From NCBI GenBank assembly GCA_021636625.1, contig JAJWLX010000020.1, positions 1-47,837 on the forward strand: a DNA stretch of 47,837 nt, written 5' to 3'. The notes beneath the pieces were generated by a model. It made no database searches, was not told the DNA's origin, and was given only the letters and a program-made list of their open reading frames with translations. Source of the stretch: Prevotella sp. GTDB taxonomy: Bacteria > Bacteroidota > Bacteroidia > Bacteroidales > Bacteroidaceae. Positions 15,539 through 24,015 of this stretch are shown piece after piece; the stretch's first letter is position 1, and each line of letters opens with the position of its first letter. Position numbers and translations under genes: made by a program.

Positions 15539-16975
15539 ATGGCAGAATCATTAAAGGAAAAAACCGCCAAGGGATTGTTTTGGGGAGCTATGAACAGTGG
15601 TTCCACTCAGGTGCTCAATATCCTCTTTGGCATCTTCTTGGCGCGCTTGTTGTCGCCAGCCGATTATGGTATTATCGGCATCCTCACCATTTTCACCCTG
15701 ATTGCGGGCAATCTGCAGAGTAGCGGTTTTACCCAGGCATTGGTGAATATCAGGAAACCCACCGACAACGATTATAATTCGGTGTTCTGGTTTAATGTCC
15801 TGGTGAGTCTTACCATGTATGTGGTGCTCTTTTTCAGTGCGCCGCTGATAGCTGATTTCTTCCATCAGCCTTGTCTCACCTCCTTGTCGCGCTTCGTGTT
15901 CCTGAGTTTCTTCATCTCTTCGTTTGGTATCGCCCAAAACGGGTATATGATGAAGAACATGATGAACAAGGAGATAACCATTGTTAATTTCATGGCTTTG
16001 ATCAGTTCGAATGTCGTGGGACTGGTGCTGGCATTCAACGGGATGGCTTACTGGAGTCTTGCCTGGCAGCAGGTTATCTTTATCCTCGTGCTGAATATTG
16101 GAAGATATTATTATACGGGATGGCGCCCAAACTTTCATATCGATTTCGGACCCGTGAGGAAGATGTTTGGATTCAGCGTGAAACTTCTGGTAACCAATAT
16201 CATCAATACGGTGAGCAACAATGTTTTGACCTTTGTGTTTGGTCGATTTTATCCGATTAATGATGTGGGTAACTATAGCCAGGCTTATAACTGGGATACC
16301 AAGGCTAATTCGTTTGTTGCCAATACGGTGGGACAGATAGCGCAACCCGTCTTGGCTTCTATCCAGGACGATAAGAACCGCGAGTTGATGGTGTTTAGAA
16401 AGATGCTCCGTTTCACGGCATTCCTTTCTTTCCCTTTGATGTTCGGCTTAACTTTGGTATCACGCGAATTCATTCTGATTACGATTCATGAGAAATGGAT
16501 AGCCAGTGTGCCGCTGTTGCAGATTCTCTGTGTGAGCGGTGCCTTTATGCCGATTTATACGCTCTATCAGAATCTGGCCATCAGCAAGGGGCGTTCTGAT
16601 GTGTATATGTGGTGCAACATCGGTCAGGTAGTGGGCTTGCTCGCCTTGGTATTGTTCTGTCATCAATATGGCATCCAGACCATGGTGATAGCCTACACTT
16701 TGTTTATTATAGCCTGGCTCTTGGTCTGGCAGTGGATGCTGAAGCGTGTTGCAGGCTTGCGATTCCGTGATGTGGCAAAGGATATACTGCCATTCATGCT
16801 TTGTGCGGCAGCCACCATGGTGGCCACCTATTTCATTACCCGCAGCTTGCAGAACATCTATCTCCTGCTGCTGGTTCGTCTGCTGGTTTCTGCCACCATC
16901 TACTTCTGTATCATGAAACTGCTGAAGGTGCAGATATTAGAAGAGTGTATAGCCTTCTGTAAGAGAGGTAAATAA
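15539..16975 (+). CDS. Polysaccharide flippase (Wzx/WzxC-like, MOP superfamily)
   Basis: The 478-residue polytopic inner-membrane protein begins EKTAKGLFWGAMNSGSTQVL and continues LARLLSPADYGIIGILTIF, the typical N-terminus of lipopolysaccharide/O-antigen flippases. About 12-14 hydrophobic helices follow. GRFYPINDVGNYSQAYNW and VGQIAQPVLASIQDD are WzxC-like loops. It would move lipid-linked oligosaccharides across the inner membrane for the surrounding glycan genes. The last 65 bp overlap the convergent GT2 gene. Confidence 0.9.
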   Translation: MAESLKEKTAKGLFWGAMNSGSTQVLNILFGIFLARLLSPADYGIIGILTIFTLIAGNLQSSGFTQALVNIRKPTDNDYNSVFWFNVLVSLTMYVVLFFSAPLIADFFHQPCLTSLSRFVFLSFFISSFGIAQNGYMMKNMMNKEITIVNFMALISSNVVGLVLAFNGMAYWSLAWQQVIFILVLNIGRYYYTGWRPNFHIDFGPVRKMFGFSVKLLVTNIINTVSNNVLTFVFGRFYPINDVGNYSQAYNWDTKANSFVANTVGQIAQPVLASIQDDKNRELMVFRKMLRFTAFLSFPLMFGLTLVSREFILITIHEKWIASVPLLQILCVSGAFMPIYTLYQNLAISKGRSDVYMWCNIGQVVGLLALVLFCHQYGIQTMVIAYTLFIIAWLLVWQWMLKRVAGLRFRDVAKDILPFMLCAAATMVATYFITRSLQNIYLLLLVRLLVSATIYFCIMKLLKVQILEECIAFCKRGK

Positions 16976-17885
16976 GATTCACCTTCTTGACAGGTACGCC
17001 TTTTTTGATGAGCTTGATAATGAGGCGGATGAGGCAGCTCTTAGGCTTGTAGGCGAGTGCCTGATCCACCTTTTCGAAGGCTACCTGTGCGTTTGCCGCC
17101 CAGCGGTAGGCATTGACGATGCCTATCTCTGTGGCCCTGAGATACTGATGCGCCTTATCGTTCTGCTCGAAAAAATCGATGAGTCGGCGGGTTGACTTGA
17201 AGTATGACAGGAGATTCTTTTCAGAGATGTTGTGATTGTAGGAATTCTCATTGTCTGTGCGATAGTAATATACCGCATCATCGATGTTCACCTTTTTGCC
17301 ATAAAACATGAACTGGGCATTCCAGAAGAGATCTTCTGCATAGTTAATGCCCTCTTCAAAGAATATCCTGTGCTCCATGATGAGCGAACGCTTATAGATT
17401 CTGCCCCACAGCCGGTTGGTGATGATGTTCTGGCAAACAAGCAGTTTGAGCAGTTTCTCATCAGAAACATCAAAAGGTTTCTGGAGTCTGCCTGCCTTTT
17501 CATCGCACCACTCCCGGTAGCCGCCATCAATCAGGTCGGCATGGCTACTATCTGCTTTTCCTGCCAGCTTCTCAACTGCATCTTCCGGCAGCATATCGTC
17601 GCTATCGGCAAATAAAAGATAATCGCCTGTAGCCGCCATCAGTGCCGTCTGTCTTGCGGCGCCCACGCCCCGGTTTCTGTCGTGGTGGATGATGCGTACC
17701 TGTTGTGCTCTTTCAGGATATTCTTTCAGAAGTGACTGCAGGATACCGATGCTTTTATCTGGGGTACAGTCATCTACAAAGATGTATTCGATAGGTGCAT
17801 ACGACTGCTCGAACAGTGAGCGGGCGCACTGTTCGATATATTTTTCTACCCCATAGATAGGGGTTAAGATGCTTATTTTCAGCAT
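16911..17885 (-). CDS. Glycosyltransferase family 2 protein
   Basis: The 324-residue GT-A enzyme starts with MLKISILTPIYGVEKYIEQC and contains EYIFVDDCTPDKSI, NRGVGAARQTALMAATGDYL and FADSDDMLPEDA, the full canonical GT2 set including the DSDD metal motif. The C-terminal 100 residues are basic and helical. The 3' end overlaps the flippase 3' end by 65 bp, so the last 20 or so codons of each are read on opposite strands. It lies 78 bp downstream of the GT-C-like gene on the same strand and is probably co-transcribed with it. Confidence 0.9.
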   Translation of the reverse strand: MLKISILTPIYGVEKYIEQCARSLFEQSYAPIEYIFVDDCTPDKSIGILQSLLKEYPERAQQVRIIHHDRNRGVGAARQTALMAATGDYLLFADSDDMLPEDAVEKLAGKADSSHADLIDGGYREWCDEKAGRLQKPFDVSDEKLLKLLVCQNIITNRLWGRIYKRSLIMEHRIFFEEGINYAEDLFWNAQFMFYGKKVNIDDAVYYYRTDNENSYNHNISEKNLLSYFKSTRRLIDFFEQNDKAHQYLRATEIGIVNAYRWAANAQVAFEKVDQALAYKPKSCLIRLIIKLIKKGVPVKKVNLIYLSYRRLYTLLISAPSAVS

Positions 17886-17916
17886 AATGGTTTAAATCTA
17901 AGATACTTGTTATTAC

Positions 17917-17982
17917 CTATTACCTTGCCGGATATTCGTTTTTGCCTTGTCGGATTCTCGCTTTTATCTTGTCAGGTACTCG
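17917..17982 (-). repeat. Three imperfect 22-bp tandem units at a gene end
   Basis: Units at 17917-17938, 17939-17960 and 17961-17982 share a CTTGnC(G/A)G core and end in CTCG or TTCG with exact 22-bp phase. The third unit covers the last codons and the stop of the membrane-protein gene at 17964. The C-terminus therefore arises from repeat sequence. Confidence 0.7.
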
Positions 17983-19301
17983 AATATCAGCGTGCTGTTA
18001 TAGAAGAACAGGAAGATGGTGATGACTGCGAGTCCTCCACGAAGATAAGGCAGATATTTCTCCTTACAGCTTCTGATGATGTATCCGATACAGATCGGAA
18101 TGATGAACGCCCAATGGGCAGCCATGATATAAACCTCGTTCAGTCCGAATCCCATTACCAGATGAATGAAGGCATCGCATGCCACCCATGAGGCAGTGAG
18201 CCAGAGAAAGGCCGATTTTCTTCCCATCCAAAAGCCTATGCACAATAGAATCACGATGATACCCTCTATGATACAAGGAATAGGAGTCTGATATTTCACG
18301 AATATTGGGCGATGGCTGTGGATATCTTCCAGAAGATGTTCCCTATGGAGGATAAGCGATTCGCCAAAAACGTTTTCTACCAATGATTCGGAACGGGAGA
18401 TAGACATATCTGCCCATGAAAGCATGCCTCGTTTCTGAATTTTCTTGCCTGCAATAGCCTTATCATGTTTTTGCTTCTGTTCCATTTTTACCCTAAAGGT
18501 ACTATCTTTAGCAGCCTTTTGGGCAACGAGTCGTTCTCCTTCCAGACGGTTAGGAATAATGAAAGCCTTGTTCTGATAGATTCCTGCAGCACCTATTAGG
18601 AGGGTAGGCAAGATGATTCCCAATGCCAGATATTTCAGACGGAAGAGTCTTTTGCCATTGGTAAAGAGGGCAGCAAGGAAGGTCTTGGCGCCATTGCTCA
18701 GCGTGATGCCTGCTGTGAAGAAAAAGAGCAGGGCTGTTTGCCACCAAGCCATGCTTCTGTGTTCCAGCTGCTGCTTGCCTGCTATATAAAGTGTCATCGA
18801 CAGGAAGAAAAGCGACATGCCGAAATGGTCGTCCACAAAGGTGACGAGCAGCACGTAGGCAAAGGAAAAGAGCATCGCCGTAAGCACATTACTGTCTATT
18901 GCCTTCAACTGCATCACTTCTCTGAAGATTCTTCGGAAGAAGAGGGTGGAGTAGGTGGAGAAGAATGTCATCATCACCGCCACGATGGTAGTTGCCCAGT
19001 TTCTTGAGGTGAGTTCTATCAGCCAACCGTTCAGTACCGAGAAAGGATAGAGGAAGAATGGGAGCATGGGGTGGCGATACTCCGTGTAATACACCTTCCA
19101 CTTCGAGAGGGTAAGATAGGTGTATGGGTCGAAACCTGAAATCTGAAAGTTCTTGGTAAAGAGCGTCCAGAATCCAGCTTTCGGTTTGCCGAAATCTTCA
19201 AAATGATAGGTTATCATCAGCACATTGAACGTGATGATAACGATGAGTGCAATCAAGGCAAAGAGCCTTTCTTCTTTTTTAATCTTAAATATATTGTTCA
19301 T
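17964..19301 (-). CDS. Polytopic membrane protein, DUF6080-like, GT-C-like (paralogue 1)
   Basis: The 445-residue inner-membrane protein has about 10-12 hydrophobic helices. After the first helix comes a periplasmic loop ISGFDPYTYLTLSKW and YRHPMLPFF, reminiscent of the first-loop acidic and His-Pro motifs of lipid-linked-sugar GT-C transferases. Later conserved parts are RSESLVENVFGE, HRPIFVKYQTP and GFGLNEVYIMAAH, all shared with the paralogue at 20456-21895. ATG 19301 (MNNIFKIKKEERLF) is chosen because it aligns with the paralogue's start. Function is unknown. I recall a Bacteroidales family DUF6080 of this type, but the assignment is from memory. Confidence 0.7.
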   Translation of the reverse strand: MNNIFKIKKEERLFALIALIVIITFNVLMITYHFEDFGKPKAGFWTLFTKNFQISGFDPYTYLTLSKWKVYYTEYRHPMLPFFLYPFSVLNGWLIELTSRNWATTIVAVMMTFFSTYSTLFFRRIFREVMQLKAIDSNVLTAMLFSFAYVLLVTFVDDHFGMSLFFLSMTLYIAGKQQLEHRSMAWWQTALLFFFTAGITLSNGAKTFLAALFTNGKRLFRLKYLALGIILPTLLIGAAGIYQNKAFIIPNRLEGERLVAQKAAKDSTFRVKMEQKQKHDKAIAGKKIQKRGMLSWADMSISRSESLVENVFGESLILHREHLLEDIHSHRPIFVKYQTPIPCIIEGIIVILLCIGFWMGRKSAFLWLTASWVACDAFIHLVMGFGLNEVYIMAAHWAFIIPICIGYIIRSCKEKYLPYLRGGLAVITIFLFFYNSTLIFEYLTR

Positions 19302-19374
19302 TTTCTGATTATTTTCTCTTGTTCTATTTCTCCTTTTGTCGGATAGATGCATCCGGCATTATCGGCTTAACGCT

Positions 19375-19406
19375 GCAAAAGTAATTGTTTTTTCTGAATC
19401 TTCAAA
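19375..19406 (-). promoter_or_regulatory. Promoter of the 17964-19301 gene
   Basis: TTTG (19406-19403), 19 bp, TACTTTTGC (19383-19375) on the minus strand is an exact Bacteroidetes promoter. Predicted leader is about 70 nt. Confidence 0.82.
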
Positions 19407-19454
19407 ATGATAGGCTTTATTTTGTGGCTTTTTCAGATAAAAACGGAGTTTTAT

Positions 19455-19486
19455 TTTGTGTTCTCTTTTATTTGATGTATCTTTGC
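19455..19486 (+). promoter_or_regulatory. Promoter of the GT14 gene
   Basis: TTTG (19455-19458), 19 bp, TATCTTTGC (19478-19486) on the plus strand is an exact Bacteroidetes promoter, giving a leader of about 70 nt before ATG 19560. Confidence 0.82.
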
Positions 19487-19559
19487 GTCCATTATGATGG
19501 AGTTTTCCATGGTGTGAATATGGTAATTTGAAACAGTAAAACAGATAAAGATAGTAACA

Positions 19560-20432
19560 ATGAAACATGCTTTCCTGATAATGGCTCATGGCAGCTTGCC
19601 GCTTTTAAGGGTATTGCTGTCGATGCTCGATGATGAGCGAAATGATATATTTCTGCATATCGACAGGAAATCGAATATGCTTGATGGCGCCGAACCGCTG
19701 GCTCTTTCCAAGGCCCGCCTCTTTGTTTTGAAACAGAGGGTGGATGTGCGTTGGGGAAATCTGAGTCAGATTAAGGCGGAGTATGTACTTTTCGAGGAGG
19801 CTTTGAAGCATGGACCTTATGCCTACTACCATCTGCTGAGTGGACAGGATTTGCCTATTAAATCTCAGGATTACATTCATCAGTTCTTCGATGAGCATCA
19901 GGGCAAGGAGTTTGTGGGCATCAATCATGGTGCGGAATTTGAATGGGATTGCCGTAGGAAGATGATGCGCTATTGGCTCTTTACGAGTTTTACCCGTTCG
20001 AAGTATGGGGCTTTGAATGCCATCACCAAGCGACTCAACAAATATCTTTCCATGTTGCTTATGCCTTTCCTGCATCGCCCGAAGATGGATTTTGCCAAGG
20101 GTGCCAACTGGGTGAGTATCACGCAGGCATGCGTGGAGTATGTGGTGAGCCAGAAGCCGTTTGTATTGAAGAGATTCAATTACACATTCTGTCCTGATGA
20201 ATTCTTCTTGCAAACCCTGGTGTGGAACCATCCAACCTTCCGAGCCGCCTTGTACTCAGAAAAAGATGAATACGAAGGCTGCATGCGACTCATAGATTGG
20301 AAACGGGGTAATCCATACGTCTGGACCTTAGCAGACAAAGAGGAGTTGAAGCAAAGCAACCGCCTCTTTGCCCGTAAGTTTGATATGAAGCATGGGGATA
20401 TTATCCATTGGATCAAGACTTCTTTTGGGTAA
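19560..20432 (+). CDS. Beta-1,6-N-acetylglucosaminyltransferase-like protein (GT14)
   Basis: The 290-residue protein of the core-2/I-branching (GT14) family begins MKHAFLIMAHGSLPLLRVLL and continues IFLHIDRKSN. Mid-protein motifs are YYHLLSGQDLPIKSQDYIHQ and KGANWVSITQACVEYV. FCPDEFFLQTLVWN holds the conserved Asp-Glu region. Bacterial members sit in capsule or exopolysaccharide loci and add branching sugars. It is flanked by two paralogous GT-C-like membrane genes on the opposite strand and has its own promoter. The exact sugar is not determinable. Confidence 0.87.
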   Translation: MKHAFLIMAHGSLPLLRVLLSMLDDERNDIFLHIDRKSNMLDGAEPLALSKARLFVLKQRVDVRWGNLSQIKAEYVLFEEALKHGPYAYYHLLSGQDLPIKSQDYIHQFFDEHQGKEFVGINHGAEFEWDCRRKMMRYWLFTSFTRSKYGALNAITKRLNKYLSMLLMPFLHRPKMDFAKGANWVSITQACVEYVVSQKPFVLKRFNYTFCPDEFFLQTLVWNHPTFRAALYSEKDEYEGCMRLIDWKRGNPYVWTLADKEELKQSNRLFARKFDMKHGDIIHWIKTSFG

Positions 20433-20455
20433 CAGCTTCTTGTGGTTCAGGCTTC

Positions 20456-21895
20456 TTATCCTAGCATGTAGCTCACTAGCAGATAGCCATTGCTTATCCA
20501 AAGATAGAGGGTGATGGCGATCATCAATCCTCTGAATGCCCATTTGATGCTCTTTTCTTTTGCCTTGAGCGCCAGGAAGGCGATGGCGATAGGAAGGGCA
20601 TACATATAGTGTGCCGTCATGATGTAAACCTCGTTGATGCCGAAGCCCAAACCGATGTGGAGGGCGGCATCCAGCAGGAAGAACGACATGGTAAGCCATA
20701 GGAACCTAGACTTCCTGCCGGCAAGGATTCCAAGTACAAAAAGCAGAACGATGCATGCTTCTACTACATAATTGACAGGCGATTGATATTTCACGATGAC
20801 CGGGCGGTTGCGCAATACATCGCCCAGGAGGTTCTGCTGGTGCAGCATGATGCCTTCGCCGAAGAAATTTTCTACCAGGGTTTCGTCTCTGGAGGTTGTT
20901 TTATCGGTCCAGTTCATGAATTCGCCCTTGGCGATAGGCTTGCCTGTGTTCTTGTTCCATATCTGCTTATGGTCGCGCACATATTTGGCATGCGCATTGT
21001 CTTTGATGATTTTCTTGACGGCAGCTTCCACCTTTGCCGAGTCTTTCACCTGGACAGTATCCCGATACTGCTGGTAAATCTTGGCTGTAGCTTCCTTGTT
21101 TTTCTTCATCTTCGCCTCATGTCTGGCCATTTCCTTAGGCCATACAAAGGTGCGGTATTCCCATCTGGCAAAGCCCCACATAAGGGCAGCTGGCAGGATG
21201 ACGCCTAGCAGGAAGTATTTGATTCCGAAAAACTTCCTGCCGTTGGTGAAGAGGGCGGCAAGATAGGTTTTCAAACCATTGTTGAGTGAAACACCTGCGG
21301 TAAATACGAAGAGCAGGATGGTTTGCCAGATGGTGAGCTTTCTGCCTTTCTTGATGCAGACGCCTGTAATATAGAGCGTACAGAGCAATATTGTCATCGA
21401 CATGATGAAATGGTCGGGTACCATCGCCGAAACCATCACATAGGCGAATGAAAAATAGAACGCAGAGAGTAGGTTGGCATCAAAGCGCTCGGTACCAATC
21501 ACTTCTCTGAATATCCTGTAAAGGAAGATGAAGGAGTAGAAAGCACAGAATACCAGGATAGCTCCCACAACAAACTGGGTGCAGTTGATGCCCGTAAGTA
21601 TCATTAAACCTTGGTTAATCTGGTTGGGAATATACATAAAGAACGCCAGCAACGGGTGGCGGTACACATTATATTCTGTGTCCCAGTGAGATACGATGCT
21701 ATAGGTGAGTGGGTCAAAACCAGATACTCTGAAGGTTCTGACGAAGAGTCTGTGATAACTGTCTATGATTTGCGAGAATTGGGTGTAATACTTGATGATT
21801 GTCAAGGCGTTAAGGGCGCATGCGATAATCAGCGCCACGAGTGCTGCTCCTCTTTCCTCTCGCTTGATTCTAAAAATATCGAATACCTTTTTCAT
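20456..21895 (-). CDS. Polytopic membrane protein, DUF6080-like, GT-C-like (paralogue 2)
   Basis: The 479-residue multi-spanning protein is paralogous to the product of 17964-19301. It has VSGFDPLTYSIVSHWDTEY and YRHPLLAFFMY after the first helix, RDETLVENFFGEGIMLHQ, NRPVIVKYQSP, and GFGINEVYIMTAHYMY near the end. A Lys/Ala-rich soluble loop of about 90 residues (around residue 270-360) is longer than in paralogue 1. It is the last gene of the minus-strand operon, 13 bp after gtrA. A role as a membrane glycosyltransferase using a polyprenyl-phosphate sugar is plausible but inferred only from loop motifs and neighbours. Confidence 0.7.
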   Translation of the reverse strand: MKKVFDIFRIKREERGAALVALIIACALNALTIIKYYTQFSQIIDSYHRLFVRTFRVSGFDPLTYSIVSHWDTEYNVYRHPLLAFFMYIPNQINQGLMILTGINCTQFVVGAILVFCAFYSFIFLYRIFREVIGTERFDANLLSAFYFSFAYVMVSAMVPDHFIMSMTILLCTLYITGVCIKKGRKLTIWQTILLFVFTAGVSLNNGLKTYLAALFTNGRKFFGIKYFLLGVILPAALMWGFARWEYRTFVWPKEMARHEAKMKKNKEATAKIYQQYRDTVQVKDSAKVEAAVKKIIKDNAHAKYVRDHKQIWNKNTGKPIAKGEFMNWTDKTTSRDETLVENFFGEGIMLHQQNLLGDVLRNRPVIVKYQSPVNYVVEACIVLLFVLGILAGRKSRFLWLTMSFFLLDAALHIGLGFGINEVYIMTAHYMYALPIAIAFLALKAKEKSIKWAFRGLMIAITLYLWISNGYLLVSYMLG

Positions 21896-21908
21896 TTCTT
21901 TCTCTTTT

Positions 21909-22346
21909 CTATTTCTTTAAGAAAAATCTTACCAATAAGAAGTTTACCGGAATGCAGATGCAGAGCGTTGGAATCATCGCCCACTGTTTGGCGAGCCCCA
22001 GACCAACGAAGAGGTTGAGGCAGACAGTTTGCATCGTATAGTTTACCACATGCGAGAGGGTGAAGCCGGCACCTCGCTTGGCGTTTGCCTTCACCTTGAA
22101 GGTGTATCGGGTACTGGCGATGAAATTGAAGATGAAGCTCACAATGTAGGCGATGGTGTTGGCAGTGGTAGCCAGACTATGGTCGCCCATTTGCGGAATG
22201 AAATGGTTAAGCACCGGCATCATAGCCAGATAAATGACATATTGCAGCACCGTAGCCAGTCCGCCTACGATTCCGAATCTGATGACTTCGCCCAGCTTCT
22301 CCCGTCTGGTATCATCCATATTATTAATCTTGTTCTTGATATCCAT
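21909..22346 (-). CDS. GtrA family membrane protein
   Basis: The 145-residue protein has four predicted helices. The first contains VIRFGIVGGLATVLQYVIYL, the typical GtrA start, and a later one NTIAYIVSFIFNFIASTRYT. GtrA proteins are thought to translocate polyprenyl-phosphate-linked monosaccharides, or to help the enzymes that use them. Its neighbours, UbiA/HAD on one side and a GT-C-like protein on the other, fit that role. An internal Met at residue 10 is an alternative start. Confidence 0.87.
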   Translation of the reverse strand: MDIKNKINNMDDTRREKLGEVIRFGIVGGLATVLQYVIYLAMMPVLNHFIPQMGDHSLATTANTIAYIVSFIFNFIASTRYTFKVKANAKRGAGFTLSHVVNYTMQTVCLNLFVGLGLAKQWAMIPTLCICIPVNFLLVRFFLKK

Positions 22347-22400
22347 TCTTAAGTTCTATCACTACTTTAAAATGTTTTCTTTTCCGAAGCAACACAAATA

Positions 22401-23045
22401 CTATTCCCTGAAAGGTTTGTAATGTCCTTGATGGGCAAAGGCGAGCATCTCTTTGTCTCCACAGCTATCTCCGAAGGCTTCGATTTCGTATTGGCTACGA
22501 ATGGAATTCTGTGGGACAGTATCGCCTCCTGGTGCTTGGGTTGTGGTAAGCGTTTGGATGATGCGGTTCACCTTTTCCTCACCATAGCAGTTTCTGGTCT
22601 TGAAATGCCCTGTCAGTTTGCCATCTACTACCTCTATCTGAGTACCCAAGACCTGGATGCCTTTCAGATTGCGGATCTCAAAGAAAGGGCGAACCCAGTT
22701 GTCAATGCTGGCGCTTACGATGAAAACCTGGGCTCCTGCCACCAGTGCTTCGTGCATCAGGGTGATGCCTTTCGGGCGGAGCAGATGCTGGCTTTCTTCA
22801 GCAAAGCCACGGCAGAGTGCATCAAACTTTTCGATGCGCATGCCGGCAAAGAGGTGGGCGAAGATTCGCTGCTTCGCCTTCCAGTTGGGATATAGGTGCA
22901 GTTTCATCATTACCAGCAGTGGGCTGTACATCAGGAAAACCATCAGAAAGCGGCCTCTGCCTTTGGCATACTTGATGAATTCGAGCAAAGTATCACTCGT
23001 AGTGAGTGTTCCATCGAAATCAAAGCAATATATTTTCTTCTTCAT
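22401..23045 (-). CDS. HAD-IB family phosphatase
   Basis: The 214-residue haloacid-dehalogenase hydrolase has motif I FDFDGTLTTSDTL (nucleophile Asp9, acid Asp11), motif II FIVSASIDNWV and motif IV AFGDSCGDKEML. This subclass contains SerB-like phosphatases. It lies 30 bp after the UbiA gene. HAD domains are found next to or fused to decaprenyl-phosphate phosphoribosyltransferases in other bacteria, so removal of the 5-phosphate from polyprenyl-phosphoryl-phosphoribose is a reasonable inferred role. An unusual insertion with TTTQAPGGDTVPQNS lies before motif IV. Confidence 0.85.
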   Translation of the reverse strand: MKKKIYCFDFDGTLTTSDTLLEFIKYAKGRGRFLMVFLMYSPLLVMMKLHLYPNWKAKQRIFAHLFAGMRIEKFDALCRGFAEESQHLLRPKGITLMHEALVAGAQVFIVSASIDNWVRPFFEIRNLKGIQVLGTQIEVVDGKLTGHFKTRNCYGEEKVNRIIQTLTTTQAPGGDTVPQNSIRSQYEIEAFGDSCGDKEMLAFAHQGHYKPFRE

Positions 23046-23075
23046 TTCTTCTTTTTCTTTTAGATTTACTCTTTC

Positions 23076-23981
23076 TTATACGATATAGATAAGAATAAGG
23101 AAGGAGAGCAACCAGGCAAGGACGATAAACTGCGTGATTCTGTCGCGCAGGATAATCTTGGTCGGGTCGCCGCTCTGCTGGTCAACCACTGCAATCTGGA
23201 TGTATCTCAGCAAACCTACCAATACAAATACGCTGGTAAGATAGAGGTATTCGGTATGGAAATTCTCTATTACTTCAGGGCTCACCGTGTACATGATGTA
23301 GCAAACCAGGGTAACGGATGCCGTGATGGTGATAGCCTGATTGATGAAGGTGAGGTTGTATCGGCTTGTATTCTTGCGTGGTGCCTCGCCTGTCTTTTCC
23401 ATTCGCAGCACGTCATCGCGGCGCTTGGCAAAACTCATGAAGAGGGTGATGAGGAAGGTCATCAGCACAATCCATTTACTGAGCATGATGTGCGTAGCGA
23501 CACCACCCGCCAGCAAGCGGAGCACAAATCCGAATGCCACGATGCACACATCGATGATGGCATACTGCTTGAGCTTGGCGCAATAGCAGAGGTTCATGAC
23601 CCAATAGAAGGCGATGATTCCCATCGTCTCCCACGAATCGAGCAGACTGCATACCCCCATCGAGAGGATGAGCATCAGAAACATCAAAGCGTAAGCCTGC
23701 CTGATGCTTACGGCTCCTGATGCGATAGGGCGGTGACACTTCACCGAGTGGCGGCGGTCTGCCTCCACATCATGGATGTCGTTGAAGCAATAGATGCTCG
23801 ATGCGGCAAAGCTGTAGGCAAAGAAAGCAATCAGACCCGCCTGCAGGGCATCTGTATGAAACAGGGCACCACCAAAGAAGAGGGGCACGAAGATAAACAT
23901 ATTCTTGATCCATTGCTTCGGGCGGATCAGGCGCATCAAGGCAGCGAAGCCTTTGCTGTCTTTTATTTCATTCTCGTTCAT
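23076..23981 (-). CDS. UbiA family prenyltransferase, decaprenyl-phosphate phosphoribosyltransferase-like
   Basis: The 301-residue integral membrane protein begins its fold with RLIRPKQWIKNMFIF. The Asp-rich site FNDIHDVEADRRH (Asn67, Asp68, Asp71, Asp75) follows, then HRPIASG. Second-site residues lie around FGFVLRLLAGG and SFAKRRDD. RPxQWxKN, NDxxDVEADRxH and RPIAxG together are characteristic of the Rv3806c-type enzyme, which joins PRPP to polyprenyl phosphate, rather than of menaquinone or haem O prenyltransferases. ATG 23981 (MNENEIKDSKGF) is preferred. The longer frame to 24059 would run into the preceding gene. Confidence 0.83.
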   Translation of the reverse strand: MNENEIKDSKGFAALMRLIRPKQWIKNMFIFVPLFFGGALFHTDALQAGLIAFFAYSFAASSIYCFNDIHDVEADRRHSVKCHRPIASGAVSIRQAYALMFLMLILSMGVCSLLDSWETMGIIAFYWVMNLCYCAKLKQYAIIDVCIVAFGFVLRLLAGGVATHIMLSKWIVLMTFLITLFMSFAKRRDDVLRMEKTGEAPRKNTSRYNLTFINQAITITASVTLVCYIMYTVSPEVIENFHTEYLYLTSVFVLVGLLRYIQIAVVDQQSGDPTKIILRDRITQFIVLAWLLSFLILIYIV

Positions 23982-24015
23982 AAAACTTTTTTTATTTAAT
24001 CTTAGATGATTCTTT

